From: Ipomoea triloba
Lineage: Eukaryota; Streptophyta; Magnoliopsida; Solanales; Convolvulaceae
Assembly (NCBI RefSeq): GCF_003576645.1
Contig: NC_044917.1
Coordinates: forward strand, 20,820,446 to 20,884,445
Length of the DNA stretch: 64,000 bases
Reading direction: 5' to 3'
The position numbers and the translations under genes were made by a program. Below, in pieces: positions 10,861-23,078 of the stretch. Within the stretch, counting starts at the first letter, position 1. Each line of letters opens with the position of its first letter. The notes beneath the pieces were generated by a model, which searched no databases, was not told where the DNA came from, and worked only from the letters and a program-made list of their open reading frames with translations.

Positions 10861-12682
10861 ACATAGCCACCTAAAATGCTATTATGTGCTAAAATTTCCA
10901 ACAATCGCCCCACATGAATGAAAAATGATCTTTGGGAGTAAAAACAACACAATTGTATTCAACGGCCGATCCCTAAATAGGATAGGTAGATGTTACCCTT
11001 TGAACCTTCCTTTGTAAAGATATATTTACTTTACTGGTTGTCTGGTAGAATGCGATATCTTTGAGCCGTACTACCCCAAGCTCTAACCATTTCTTTGAGG
11101 GTATTTTTTTTAAAAATACCATTAGATCTAAACTCTATAATGGGTATTACTAACTCTAGTTCATCAAATAGGTCTTGATCGAGATATATAATATGATAAG
11201 AATATAAGTTAAATGGATATAATGCATTTTGAAGAGCGGTGGAAAGGGGTTTACTATAATAACTATTCTTCATAAAATGGTTTAGATAAAATGACTAGGC
11301 CAATGAATTTTTTTAACGATAAAAATTTCATTCTGCATATGAAATGAACGGACCAATGAAATGTTCTAATGCTAGAAATTTTAAGATAAGGGTATGATGG
11401 ATCCCCAATAGGAGTACTCAGTTGGCATGCCGAGCTAGGCAACTGAATGGAGTAGTCAGCTAGTTGGCCAACCAGGGGCATGCCAAAGGATCAATGAGCC
11501 TGGGAAGAGATTTAAAAGGGCAAGTGGAAGACATTGGGGAGATCCCTACCAAATTCACTCCGATTTTCTTTTTCCGTTTTAGAAAGGGAATCCTGCATTT
11601 TAGGAAGAAAATCGAAGCTTGATTTAGGGAAGTTTCCTGGTCTAAATTTGTAAACTATTTCCTTTTCTTCTCGGGGCTAACCACCTATGTATAAATATCC
11701 TTTGAGAGGCAAATTGTAAGGGGTTCGATGACTATTTTCTGGTAATAAAATTACTTTCGTATTGTTTTCGCATTCTTTACAGTAGTGTTGGCTACCGACC
11801 CGTAGTCGTGAAACCAACATTGACAATCTATTGTGGGGGCATGACGAAAATTCATGTTCTTAAGCAATCCGTTCATTTGACACCATTGTTTGCACTAGAA
11901 GAAACCACAATCGCACTACGTTTGACGCACTCAGTCATGTTAACTGCGATGGCGCTAGTCGTGCCTTGCTTGAACAGCTCAACCGTCCAAATTCTCGAGA
12001 GCGCTCTGTTGATTCACATCATTGTTCGGCCCAGCTCCCCAACGAAGAGCATGTACTTGATGATGCTCACTAGGATGATGTCCCACCATCGCCTGTTGCA
12101 TCGTTTGTGCCAACCATGGCCGGAGTGATGACACACATTCTTGACATATACGAGAGGGAGAGGGAGGAACAGGCTACCTTCACTGGTCATCAGCCGCTAC
12201 CTCCGCTAGGGCCCGTTGAAAAAGTGGCGCACGCAAAGAGAACTCGTCCCACTAAATAAGTGGATGACTCGGAGGGCACTCCGATGCCCGCTAGGATCTC
12301 AAAGTTTTTGTTCAATCACGATTGGAGACTAGGGCACCTGTTCGTTCGCTCTTTGACAAGCTTGGCCACCGGGCTGCTTGCTGGGTGCTCAATCGTCCAA
12401 CCAGGGTTGCCGAGAAGAATAAAAATCCCACGTCAGAGCCTAGGAATAGGTGTGAGCGTAGGAAGGAGACTACTAGGCGTAGAAGGGAGGAAGATGGTTC
12501 TGTCTCGGAGGGTAATGGGGAGGCCCCATCCCGTCGGGCAAAGGTCCAAGAAGATGTGGTTGACCTCACTGATAGATTTGTAACCTTCATCAGAGGATAG
12601 AAGGGAAGGAAAAGCCAACTGCACGTGCACTCCTAGCTTAGTTTTCCTTTGTGCCTGAAATATTGGCCTACAAGGCGCCGAC
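10861..12682 (+). mobile_element. old Ty3/gypsy relic, 5' part (LTR end and start of gag)
   Basis: A TATA-like tataaatat at 11691-11699, followed by aaattgtaaggggttcg and ggtaataaaatta, looks like the promoter and polyadenylation part of an LTR. From about 11800 broken frames carry gag-like phrases such as FDRLGHRAACWVLNR and VDLTDRFVTFI, separated by stops and frameshifts. The gag sequence breaks off at 12682, where the younger gypsy complex is inserted, and resumes at 23916. The 5' limit is not resolved. Confidence 0.5.
12678..12682. repeat. target-site duplication (CCGAC), left copy
   Basis: CCGAC directly precedes the TGTGATACC start of the first LTR. The right copy at 23916-23920 is CCAAC. 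The single difference is a CpG to CpA change, as expected from decay of a methylated site. Confidence 0.65.
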
Positions 12683-15065
12683 TGTGATACCCCGGATTTA
12701 AATCAGGCCTTGAACCCCGGTAATTTTCCTATTCTAGCTTATCTAATTGTTAAGAAAGCCCAATTCCCTAATTTAATTTTGTAAGGGATACCACTTGGGT
12801 CTTTTTCATCCCTTATAATAAATTGAATATTTATTATGGCCCAATCTTTGAAGAATCATGCCTTGTACTAATTGTGTTAATTCTTGATTTGGATATAGCC
12901 CATCCCTTATGTGAGAGCCCACATTACATTTAATCACCCTAAAATTACATACATTATGTATGTATAGATTTTTGAGGATCCATATAAAAGCTCTCTAATA
13001 ATAATTCCCCTAGCCTTCTTCTTTCCCCTACAAGAGATTCACACCATTTCTTCATTCCTAAAAACCCTACACACACCATCTTTTATCTTAGCAAGATTTC
13101 AAGCAAGATTACTCTTTTAGGATTTTATGTGCTTGGGTAAGTACTAGTCCCCATTTAGATTGCATTTTATCTTACAATTTCCTAGTCTTTCTATAATCTT
13201 CTTATGGTTTTCTTTGGGGTGTTCTAGGGTCAAGATGACTAAGGTGGTGATGGTGGTTTGATGGATTGAGCTTAGGATTGGTGATTGCTTGTGGATCATT
13301 AAGCTTCAAGAGGTAATCCTCCATGTTACACTAAAAGCTATCTTCACTCTTGTATATATGTGTATGATTTGGTGTTATGGAATCCTGTGGATTATCTTTG
13401 GTTTTAGCCTATGATTTGTTGGATTGTTGAGCCTATATTCTAGATCTTTGGACTTGTTCATTATCCTTAAATCTTGATGTGTCTAAGTATTTGTTGTTAG
13501 GGATTCCATGTATTATTTGGCCTCTGAAATGTGTAATCTGATCATATTCTGGGTACTGGAATGAGCTATCGTATATTCTGTTCTAAGTTTGGGATCGGTG
13601 CTTTAGGGTTACGCTTGCGGTGCATCTCAACGGTATAATGTGTCCTGTTGGGGTCTTCCGCAAGGTGATGGCGGTGTGGAGTGGCGGACCGAGGGGTTCT
13701 GCGGGGTTGCTCCGCCTCATTTTGGCGGAAGGGAGTGGCAATTTGTGGCGTTCCGGGGGGTTGTTTCGCAAGGTCACTTTCCAGTGTTGTTTCCGTAGTT
13801 GTTTTATGGTCTGATGACTCTATTGTTTCCCTTTGATTCTGGAGTATATTCTGAATATGTGTTTGAGCATACTACCTTGTTTATTGAGTATGGATTCATG
13901 GTTATCGGTTAACTATCTTGGATTATTGATTGAGTAGTGTTGGTTGATTCTTTGGTTAATGTTTTGAGAATGTCCTGTGTTCATGTTTTGAATCTGAGTA
14001 CTGTTAATAAGAGTACTTCCTTTGGAATTGAACCTGAGTTTGATGTGTTGAGATCTTGAACTCTTGTGAGTAATTCTTTGACTTCTTGAGTATTGAGTAC
14101 CCTTGGGAAGTAGTTATTCGAGGTATGGCTCTACATGTGTCTGTTGATATGGGAGGAGTTGTTTGGGCTTGTATGCCTCTATGGTAATGGGCTTTTGTGC
14201 CTCTGTGGTAATAGGCTTGTATGCCTCTGTGGTAATGAGCTTTATGCCTCTGTGGTTGGGCACCATGTGCCTTTGTGGTTGGGCTTTTACGCCTCTGTGA
14301 TTGGGCATTGTTTGCCTCTGTGGTATGACATTGGTGTTATGGTTTGGTGGTTTTGGTTTGGATATTATCCTATGTACCTTGGTTTGGGGTCACTCTAAGG
14401 GAGTGATGTGAGGTTGATGATTGGTTGGTTTCACTTGTGTTGTTCAGTTGAACTTGTGCTTTGGTTGAGTATCTTATTATGGAACTGTGGGTATTGTGGA
14501 TTCATTCTTTGATGTTGAATTTGTTTGAGGTGTCCTTGGTTTGTGATTCATTCAGCCTATTGTTATTGAGTCATCTGGTTTTTAAACAAAGAACAGTTTC
14601 GTTGGCGTATATATTCTATATGCGTGTGTAAAATCTATTTACAACCTAGATATACTATTGTATTTCCCACGAGTGTGAGTGGTGGTTTGCTTAGCATTTC
14701 TTTGCTAATATTTCTAACTGTTTTCCAGGTATGGAGTAGATTGAGCCGTGAGAGCGCTAGCAGTAGATCTACTTCGCCTTTATGATTCACTTAGTGTTTT
14801 GTTGGGTTTATTCAGACATTTCAAGCCTGCGTGCCTTAGACTCTTGATATGTATTGACTTAGTTAGATTGTGATTGCCTTTGAGGATTGATGAGTTGGAT
14901 TTTGGATTTTGCCTTAGCATCTAGGTGGTGGTTAACCTAGATGTGGCGTAGCACCCTCTGTGGTTTAGTATCGCTTCCGTATTAATATAATTTGGTTCTG
15001 AGATTCGCTAGCTTTCGCCTTAAGTTTATTGCCTATCTCAGCGTGAAAATTTAGGGGGTGTTGCA
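12683..15065 (+). repeat. gypsy LTR A, 2383 bp
   Basis: It begins TGTGATACCCCGG and ends GGGGGTGTTGCA, and is collinear with LTR B. Relative to B it lacks about 60 bp near 12722 and carries about 90 extra bp near 13740-13830. An array of seven GCCTCTGTGG-type units lies at 14165-14325. Small open frames inside are not genes. Confidence 0.8.
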
Positions 15066-15067
15066 GT

Positions 15068-15080
15068 TGGTATCAGAGCC
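15068..15080 (+). promoter_or_regulatory. primer-binding site, initiator tRNA-Met type
   Basis: TGGTATCAGAGCC lies three bases after the LTR end and matches the 3' end of plant initiator tRNA-Met, the usual primer of many plant LTR retrotransposons. Confidence 0.85.
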
Positions 15081-15358
15081 TGTGTTGAGGTCTAAGTAGG
15101 AATCCTAGGGCTTGACAATTTGAGACTCTAGGACCTAATCAGTAGAAGTTAAGGTAAAACGTGACTCCTAGGATGTTTGAGAACTAGGACTCGCGGTGAG
15201 GATGTGCTCTAATTACTTGTATCTTGTTTGTGCCTTCTTTATTGTGTTATTTGTTTTGTCCTTGGCCGTGTGCTAACTTTTGGGTTATGCGAATTGGAAA
15301 GGCCGACCTGTAGCGCAAGTATCTCTTCTGTAGCTCGAGTACTCCCTTGTAGCAGCAA

Positions 15359-16510
15359 TGGTGCCGCCTAGAAGACGCGAAGAAGTCCCCGACATTCCGC
15401 TTAGCGAGCAACTGATGCAGAATCACCAACAGTTGACGCAGATCACGCAGTTCATGGTTCAATAACAATCAGCGCGGGCAGTCAGACATGGTTCTAAGGA
15501 TGGCAGGGCAGCACCTACCCTTCTTCGCGGGTCAGGAATACCCCGGTGCTCGAAGACTGGATTCGCGCCTTCGACAAGATCTTGGAGGTGGTAGAGTGCC
15601 CGGAGGGGCAACACGTCGAGATGGCCAGTTTCTACTTGCAGCAAGAGGCTGACCTCTGGTGGGTCCATGAAGGCCTGGTGATGAGCCAAGAGCCCGGGTT
15701 CGGATGGGAGTCCTTTAAGGACAAGATGCGCGCTCGCTTCTACCCCCGCTCATGTGAAGGCGGCTATGCAGGAAGAGTTCTTGCACCTCAAACAGGGGTA
15801 TCGGTCGGTGCAGGATTACCATAAGCGCTTCCTGGAGTTAGCCCGCTTCGCCCCCGTGTTAGTCCGACTGAAGCAAGTAAGATGAGAAGTTCGTGGCCGG
15901 ATTGAACCTGGACACTCGCATGACACTGGTAGTGTTTAAGTTCCGTACCCTGAGTGAGGCATATAGTAGTGCAGCGGACCACTATCGGGTGTTGTCAATT
16001 CGGCGGGGAGTGCAAGATCGGACCAAGAGACCTGGTGGGGGCAGTGGTGCATCGGATTCCAAGAGGCATAGGTCGGTTGGCCCCGATCCTGCGGGAAACT
16101 TTCAGAAAGGCAGTGCTAGCGGTGGAGGAACGTCACGACCCACGATGGGGTAAGGGACTAGGAGTGATGGGGCCAAAGAGCGGCATTTTCATTGCAAGAG
16201 GTGCATGAGGGATCATCCCGGGAGAGATTGCGATGCATTCTTAGTCGAGTACTACAGTTGTGGCTAGAGGGGTCATAGGGCATTTGAGTGTACATCTGGG
16301 AAAGGAGGATCATCCAATCCTAGATCGGGTGCGACCCATGGAGCGCATACTTCAACTCGGCCTCCGAAAGAGACTGAAGGCAAGAGCGGGAATGCACCGG
16401 GAGGTAGTCAGAGTGCCCAGGCTGGACCGTAGCGAAGGAGGATTTTCGTGATGGGCCGAACTCAAGCTGAAGCTAATGAGGTGGACGGAGGTAACTCTCG
16501 AACTCATTCT
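15359..16510 (+). pseudogene. gypsy gag pseudogene with start of protease
   Basis: Starts with MVPPRRREEVPDIPLSEQ and then shifts frame: a 12-base segment present in the second copy (about 22816-22827) is missing here near 15453. The gag core follows in another frame (DWIRAFDKILEVVE, QQEADLWW, FKDKMRARFYP), then QGYRSVQDYHKRF and VAGLNLDTRM after further shifts. A CCHC-like knuckle (CKRCMRDHPGRDC) is near 16190-16235, followed by a second, stop-containing one (GHRAFEC). The frame then reaches FVMGRTQAEANEV, which resembles the gag-protease junction of chromovirus-type elements, and ends near 16510. Everything downstream of pol is missing. Capsid-like protein of a plant retrotransposon, not functional here. 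Confidence 0.75.
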
Positions 16511-17232
16511 CTAGTTACATTGGCATGTAGATACTTTACTTGGGGGTAATTTTAAATTGTAAATTGTCGGTTGAACCTTTAGCGAACCATAAGTTTAGTA
16601 TGGGAGTTCGCCCTAAACGTGGGACAAAGTTAGTTCATTAAACCAAGTTCAAGAGAGAAATAATAAAAGAGGGAACCCACAGAGTGGGTGCATGGGAACT
16701 CGAACCTAACATCACATGAAGAACAGAAGATCAGACCATTCAACCACATTAACTTATGGGTCTAAAGGCGCAAGACTTGATTTTTATTCCCACCAGGAGT
16801 GTGCGTAGCGGCGCGGAGTGAGGGCACGGAGCAGGTCTTTCCGCGAGAGGCTCCGCGTGGCCTTTTGGAGTAGTGGGGCGGTTCGGGCCATTCTACGAGG
16901 TGATTCCGTGAGTGTGTGCGGAGCATGGTGGCAATGGGTTGCATTCCGTGTGGGTGTGCCGTGAGTTCAAGAGCATTTCAGAACTTTCCCCTTTTCCACT
17001 CAGATTAAAAACCCTACCCTTCTTTTCCTTTTGATCTATCGGCTTCCATTTTTCCGCCTCTTCTCCCTGTAGCAACTTGCAGACCAGCTCCCTTCGTGGA
17101 TTTCCTCGGCCAGCAAGTAGCCGAGCAGCGCCGTTCATTTTGTCGCCGGAAGTCAAGTTCCATTCGTGCATTGCTTTTCTACTTCCCGTTCACTTCAGCA
17201 GTACGAGTAATCCAGCGAGCAACAACTCCAAA
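16511..17232. other. non-coding internal region of the gypsy element
   Basis: This joins the truncated protease start to the accessory ORF. It includes a GC-rich stretch with gcgcggagtgagggcacgg and ggctccgcgtgg phrases (16800-16870). No RT or integrase motif (for example YxDD) was seen in any frame. Confidence 0.55.
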
Positions 17233-18465
17233 ATGCCTAGGAAAAATCTACCTACTGAAGAAGAAGGTCAAGGGAGTATTCAATACTACCTGATTGAAGG
17301 TAAAGCTCTAGATCCGTTACATTTCTCGCACAAGCTTGTTGATATGCTGAATTTTCAAGGACTATTGGAGCAATTTTTGCTCATTGAGAATGTAGTCTAC
17401 CCTAATTTGGTAAAGGAGTTCTATCAGAACATGCGGGTTAAAAAAGTTAATCAAGTACCCGTGATCACATCGATTGTGAAGGGTGTGAAAATTGTCATCG
17501 ACCCACCTAGACTCACTAAGATGCTCAAGTTACCTCTAGGTGGTGTATGCCAGTATGATAGGAACTACTGGATTGAGACTGAGATCGTGGGGTTTCGCGA
17601 CTATCTGCGTTATATGTTGGGGCATGAGGAGGGCATCACTTTGGATGCCAGGCCCATTAAGTATGACTTGTCTGGAGAGCATAAGATTCTGACTATGCTC
17701 GTAGGTGAGAGTTTGTTGCCCAACAAGAACAATAGTCAGCGGGTAGCTTGCTTGGAGTGTACTTTTGCCTACTTCCTGAAGCACAAGATTAAGTTTAGCC
17801 TGCCAGACTTGATGGTTGCGCACATGGAGTTCTGTAAGACGGCCAAGCGCCACAACTTGCCGTATGGGATGATTTTGAGTTGGGTATTTCATAACAAGAG
17901 AGTGCGCGTGACAGGTGAGGTAGCCAAGCAGCCAGCTCATGGAGTTTTCAATGCTCCGAATCTCTAGCACTATGGTTTATTTCAGATAGGTGGGAATGAG
18001 TATGTTACTACTCACGAGTTGAGTAGGATGCCACCGGATGAGAGAAGGGTGCTCATTGACCGCTATCGCATTCCTTACAAGAAGCTTAAGGGCTTGGTTG
18101 CACCCGAGGGCGACGAGCAGGCAGGAGATGATGAAGAAGAAGAGGATGAGGAGGAAGAAGATAGTTCCGAAGAGGATTCTGAGGGCGAGGAGTCAAAGGA
18201 CAAGATTGATCGGGAGCACCGGAGGAAGAAGCAACATGATCCCATGCCTTCTGCGCAGCCAGTCGACCCCGTGCTTCTACAGATTCAGGAGCTACACCAT
18301 ATGGTGGAGTCGAGATTCTCATCGTTGGATTTGAGGGTGGATCATGGTTTCCAGAGGTTGGGCTTTATCGAGGCCAAGCTGGGCATAGAGGTTCCACCTG
18401 AGTACTTGAATCCCGGTCCGTTTCAGGCTCCAGGTAGCTCGTCTCGTGGTGGGTTTCCAAGTTAG
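17233..18465 (+). pseudogene. accessory ORF of the gypsy element, single in-frame stop
   Basis: About 410 codons from MPRKNLPTEEEG to the TAG... stop after RGGFPS, interrupted once by TAG at 17965-17967; one base change from CAG (Gln) would explain it. The N-terminal two thirds (VVYPNLVKEFYQNM, IVKGVKIVIDPPRLTKML, ACLECTFAYFLKH, HNLPYGMILSW) resemble the putative plant transposon protein family often seen in plant retroelements. The C-terminal part has a long Asp/Glu run (about 18115-18200), then a basic stretch (REHRRKKQ), then a coiled-coil-like segment (ELHHMVESRFSSLDLRVDHGFQRL). ATG 17233 is preferred over 17077, because the sequence before it looks untranslated. Its role in the element is not known. 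Confidence 0.65.
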
Positions 18466-18737
18466 CTATATAGACTTTAGAATAAATGCTTGTTCCCGTT
18501 TTATGTTATAGAATCCTAGCTCGTCGTGTCGCTTTAACCTTGGGTGGGGAGGTTAACTTTAGGCATTTGCATGTCGTGCATGGTTTTGGTTAGATGAGAG
18601 TTTTGGGAATTAGAGTCTAAAACCCTTTCTAGGGGATTTCCTTGCTTGGTAATCTTTCCATAATAACCGATCTTCTACCTTGAACCTTCAATCTGATTCT
18701 TGTTCCCGTTAGCTTCGAGCTTCGGGGACGAAGCTCC

Positions 18738-18754
18738 TTTTAAGGGGGGTAGAG
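18738..18754 (+). promoter_or_regulatory. polypurine tract before LTR B
   Basis: tttaaggggggtagag directly precedes the TGTGATACC start of LTR B, the expected place for plus-strand priming. This fixes the 5' boundary of the LTR. Confidence 0.75.
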
Positions 18755-21129
18755 TGTGATACCCCGGATTTAAATCAGGTCTTGAACCCCTGTAATTCTT
18801 CCTACCGTGGGGTTAATTTTATTAATTGGGCCCGACTCCTTTAAATAAAAATATATTTCCTATTCTAGCTTATCTAATTGTTAAGAAAACTCAATTCCCT
18901 AATTTAATTTTGTAAGGGATACAACTTGGGTCTTTTTCATCCCTTATAATAAATTGAATATTTATTATTGCCGAATCTTTGAAGAATCATGCCTTGTACT
19001 AATTGAATTAATTCTTGATTGGGATATAGCGCATCCCTTATGTGAGAGCCCACATTACATTTAATCACCCTAATATTATATACATTATGTATGTATAGAT
19101 TTTTGAGGATCCATATAAAAGCTCTCTAATAATAATTCCCCTAGCCTTCTTCTTTCCCCTACAAGAAATTCACACCATTTCTTCATTCCTAAAAACCCTA
19201 CACACACCATCTTTCATCTTAGCAAGATTTCAAGCAAGATTACTCTTATAGGATCCCTTGTGCTTGGGTAAGTACTAGTCCCCATTTAGATTGCATTTTA
19301 TCTTACAATTTTCTAGTCTTTCTATAAGCTTCTTATGGTTTTCTTTAGGGTGTTCTAGGGTCAAGATGACCAAGGTGGTGATGGAGGTTTGATGGATTGA
19401 GCTTAGGATTGGTGATTGCTTGTGGATCATTAAGCTTCAAGAGGTAATCCTCCATATTACACTAAAAGCTATCTTCACTCTTGTATACATGTGTATGATT
19501 TGGTGTTGTGGAATCCTGTGGATTATCTTTGGTTTTAGCCTATGATTTGTTGGATTGTTGAGCCTATATTGTGGATCTTTGGACTTGTGTTCATTATCCT
19601 TGAATCTTGATGTGTCTAAGTATTTGTTGTTATGGATTCCATGTATTATTTGGCCTCTGAAATGTGTAATGTGATCATATTCTGGGTACTGGAATGAGCT
19701 ATCGTGTATTATACTCTAAGTTTGGGATCGGTGCTTTGGGGTTGCGCTTGCGATGCATCTCAACGGTATAATGTGTCCTGTTGGGGTCGTCCACAAGGTG
19801 ACGGCTGTGTGGAGTGGCGGACCGATGGGTTCCGCGGGGTTGCTCCGCCTCCTTTTGGCGGAAGAGAGCGGCGGTTTGTGGTCTAATGACTCTGATGATT
19901 CTCGAGTATATTCTGAATGTGTGTTTGAGTATACTACCTTGTTTATTGAGTATGGATTCATGGTTATCGATTAACTATCTTGGATTATTGGTTGAGTAGT
20001 GTTGGTTGATTCTTTGGTTAATGTTCTGAGCATGTCATGTGTTCATGTTTTGAATCTAAGTAATGTTACTATGAGTATTTCCTTTGAAATTGAACCTGAG
20101 TTTGATGTGTTGAGATCTTGAACTCTTGTGAGTAATTCTTTGGCTTCTTGAGTCTTGAGTACCCTTGAGAAGTGGTTATTCGAGCTATGGCTCTACATGT
20201 GTCTGTTGATATGGGAGGAGTTGTTTGGGCTTGTATGCGTCTATGGTAATGGGCTTTTGTGCCGCTGTGGTAATGGGCTTTGTGCCTCTGTGGTAATGGG
20301 CTTGTATGCCTCTGTGGTAATGGGCTTTATGCCTCTGTGGTTGGGCTTTTACGCCTCTATGATTGGGTATTGTTTGCCTCTATGGTATGACATTGGTGTT
20401 ATGATTTGGTGATTTTGGTTTGGATCTTATCCTATGTACTTTGGTTTGGGGTCACTCTAAGGGAGTGATGTGAGGTTGATGATTGGTTGGTTTCACTTGT
20501 GTTGTTCAGTTGAACTTGTGCTTTGGTTGAGTATCTTATTATGGAATTGTGGTATTGTGGATTCATTCTTTGATGTTGAATTCGTTTGAGGTGTCCTTGG
20601 TTTGTGATTCATTCAGCCTATTGTTGTTGAGTCATCTGGTTTTTAAACAAAGAACAGTTTTGTTGGCGTATATATATTCTATATGCGTGTGCAAAATCTA
20701 TTTACAACCTATGTTATACTATTGTATTTCCCACGGGTGTGGGTGGTGGATTGCTTTGCATTTCTTTGCTAATATTTCTAACTGTTTTCCAGGTATGGAG
20801 TAGATTGAGCCGTGAGAGCGCTAGTAGTATATCTACTTCGGCTTTATGATTAGCTTAGTGTTTTGTTGGGTTTATTAAGACATTTTAGGCTTGCGTGCCT
20901 TAGACTCTTGATATGTATTGACTTTATTTAGATTGTGATTGCCTTTGAGGATTGATGAGTTGGATTTTGGATTTTGCCTTAGCATCTAGGTGGTGGTTAA
21001 CCTAGATGTGGCGTAGCACCCTCTGTGGTTTAGTATTGCTTCCGCATTAATATAATTTGGTTCTGAGATTCGCTAGCTTTCGCCTTAAGTTTATTGCCTA
21101 TCTCAGCGTGAAAATTTAGGGGGTGTTAC
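18755..21129 (+). repeat. gypsy LTR B (last base displaced to 22425)
   Basis: Collinear with LTR A, with many substitutions and two large indels. The expected end GTGTTACA is split: GTGTTAC stops at 21129, a 1290-bp solo LTR follows, and GTTAC repeats at 22420-22424 before the final A and the primer-binding site. Seven GCCTCTGTGG-type units lie at 20226-20390. Confidence 0.8.
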
Positions 21130-22419
21130 TGATACACATGATTTTATACCATTATTTGCCCCACGATTCAGGAGTTTTTTTGCTTATTTCCTTTTCCTTG
21201 ATACATTTAAGGCTCGTTTGTGTGTTACATTTGATCAATCTTAGTTTATTCACAAATGAGGAGCAAAGGAAGGATTTTCGGTCATCTCGGACTAGTTTTC
21301 GAGACATAAGGAATCTACCCTGGGACGGAAAGGAGCAACGGAGCACGAAAGGAGTCAGAAGAGGACCAGGGGGCCGCATCACGGCCAGCCTCACGACCGT
21401 GATGCCCACCGCGGACAGCATATGGCCACGCCACATCACGGCCCCGATCCCGACCGTGATGGTGGCCATGACCCGGCTGCTGTCCAGTATTTATTCTGCA
21501 TTTTTATGATATTTGGGAGATTCCGAGCCCTAGTTTAGTTTAGTGCAATTTTTCCCTTCTTTAGAGTTTTTCATAGCATAGAATAGAGCAGATTTGCATC
21601 ATTGAATTCGGTTACAAGCTTGGAATCATTGTTTAGATTGGAATTGCTCTCAAGAATTGTTAGTAAAGTTTTCCTTTTTTATTCTTTAATTTTGCAGCTA
21701 TGATTTCAGTCTTTAATTCTTACTTTGCTGTGCTTACTTCAATCATGCGTGAGTAATTCGCTTATGGGTTTGGATTAGGGTGTTATTGTTAATCTTGATG
21801 TTCAATTTGTGATTATTGCATAAAGGGATTATATTGAATCTTTTACCTAGGGTTTATGTTGATTTGGGGATTTGCTTTCTACTTGTTATTGATTGATGGC
21901 CACAATTAATTGCTAGTCTAGGAGAGGGATTCATTACAACGAAGGTTGGATGGAGACCTCGAGCCTTACCAATTTCAACCTAATTTTCCTACTATGAGAA
22001 TAGGGGTAATTTTGGGAGCTTACAATGCTTAGGTGTTTAAGGTTATGATTGATGCATCACGACAGTGGGGCAATTGTAGCCTAATTCTGTTTATTGATTA
22101 CGAAAGTAGCTGAATTGAATTCTTATGTGCATTGCCCATAAATCCTTAGGTTAATTATTCTTTCCCTAATTATGAGATTGTTAGAACATCAAGATTACAA
22201 TCCCCCTAATCTGACCCATTCCCTTATCATACAGTTAACTCCTTAGTCAATTGATTTCTTTTAATTTTCATCATTCAGTTATTAGTTGCTTGGATTCTAG
22301 TTGATTCACGTACTCTAGTGTCTAGTGTATTTTAATTCATACAATTACGTGCCATAGCCCCAATCCCCAGCGAAATGACATATCACACCCATATATTCAC
22401 TCATCATTATACATCATCA
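21130..22419. mobile_element. solo LTR, 1290 bp, TSD GTTAC
   Basis: It starts TGATACACATG and ends ATACATCATCA, so its tips are the inverted TGAT/ATCA. GTTAC is duplicated exactly on both sides (21125-21129 and 22420-22424). It contains no primer-binding site, polypurine tract or coding sequence, so it is a solo LTR of a different family. A GC-rich part (21340-21480) holds repeated cacgaccgtgatg and atcacggcc phrases. Confidence 0.85.
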
Positions 22420-22427
22420 GTTACAGT

Positions 22428-22440
22428 TGGTATCAGAGCC
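22428..22440 (+). promoter_or_regulatory. second primer-binding site, initiator tRNA-Met type
   Basis: TGGTATCAGAGCC again, followed by leader sequence nearly identical to that after 15080. It shows that LTR B served as a 5' LTR of a second internal region. Confidence 0.85.
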
Positions 22441-22717
22441 TGTGTTGAGGTCTAAGTAGGAATCCTAGGGCTTGACAATTTGAGACTCTAGGACCTGATC
22501 AGTAGAAGTTAAGGTAAAACGTGACTCCTAGGATGTGTAAGAACTAGGACTCGCGGTGAGGATGCACTCTAATTACTTGTATCTTGTTTGTGCTTGCTTT
22601 ATTGTGTTATTTGTTTTGTCCTTGGCCGTGTGCTAACTTTTGGGTTATGCGAATTGGAAAGGCCGACCCGTAGCGCAAGTATCTCTTTTGTAGCTCGAGT
22701 ACTCCCTTGCAGCAGCA

Positions 22718-23078
22718 ATGGTGCCGCCTAGAAGACGCGAAGAAGTCCCCGACATTCCGCTTAGCGAGCAACTGATGCAGAATCTCCAACAGCTGACGCA
22801 GATCACGCAGTTCCTGGGTGATGCGATGGTCAATAACAATCAGCGCGGGCAGTCGGACATGGTTCGGAGGATGGCAGGGCAGTACCCACCATTCTTCGCG
22901 AGTCAGGAAGACCCCGGTGTTCGAAGACTGGATTCGCGCCTTCGACAAGATCCTGGAGGTGGTGGAGTGCCCGGAGGGGCAACACGTCGAGATAGCCAAT
23001 TTCTACTTGCAGCAAGAGGCTGAACTCTAGTGGGTCCATGAAGGCCCGATGATGAGCCAAGAGCCCGGGCCTGGTGAT
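22718..23078 (+). pseudogene. gypsy gag fragment, second copy, truncated
   Basis: It starts at the same MVPPRRREEVPDIPLSEQ and keeps the segment missing from copy one (QFLGDAMVNNNQRGQSDMVRR), but loses frame near 22910 and has a TAG where copy one has TGG (EAELstop versus EADLW). It breaks off after agccaagagcccggg and continues directly into LTR-internal minisatellite sequence. Different lesions from copy one show that the two decayed separately. Confidence 0.75.

Noticed and set aside
12260..12630. Overlapping open frames of about 65-107 codons on both strands
   Set aside because: They overlap mutually and arise from GC-richer gag relic sequence; only scattered gag-like phrases are supported.
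13583..13814. Open frames in the gypsy LTRs (also 19704-19999 and 44370-44796)
   Set aside because: They lie in non-coding LTR sequence, occur on both strands and differ between LTR A and B.
14114..14398. Repetitive CLCGN-type and ITTEAYKP-type peptides (also at 20155, 23049 and 44849-45323)
   Set aside because: These are translations of the LTR minisatellite; the period gives open frames on both strands without being genes.
21123..21509. 128-codon and antisense 105-codon frames in the nested solo LTR
   Set aside because: They run across the LTR boundary (start before 21130), overlap each other on opposite strands and have no family similarity.
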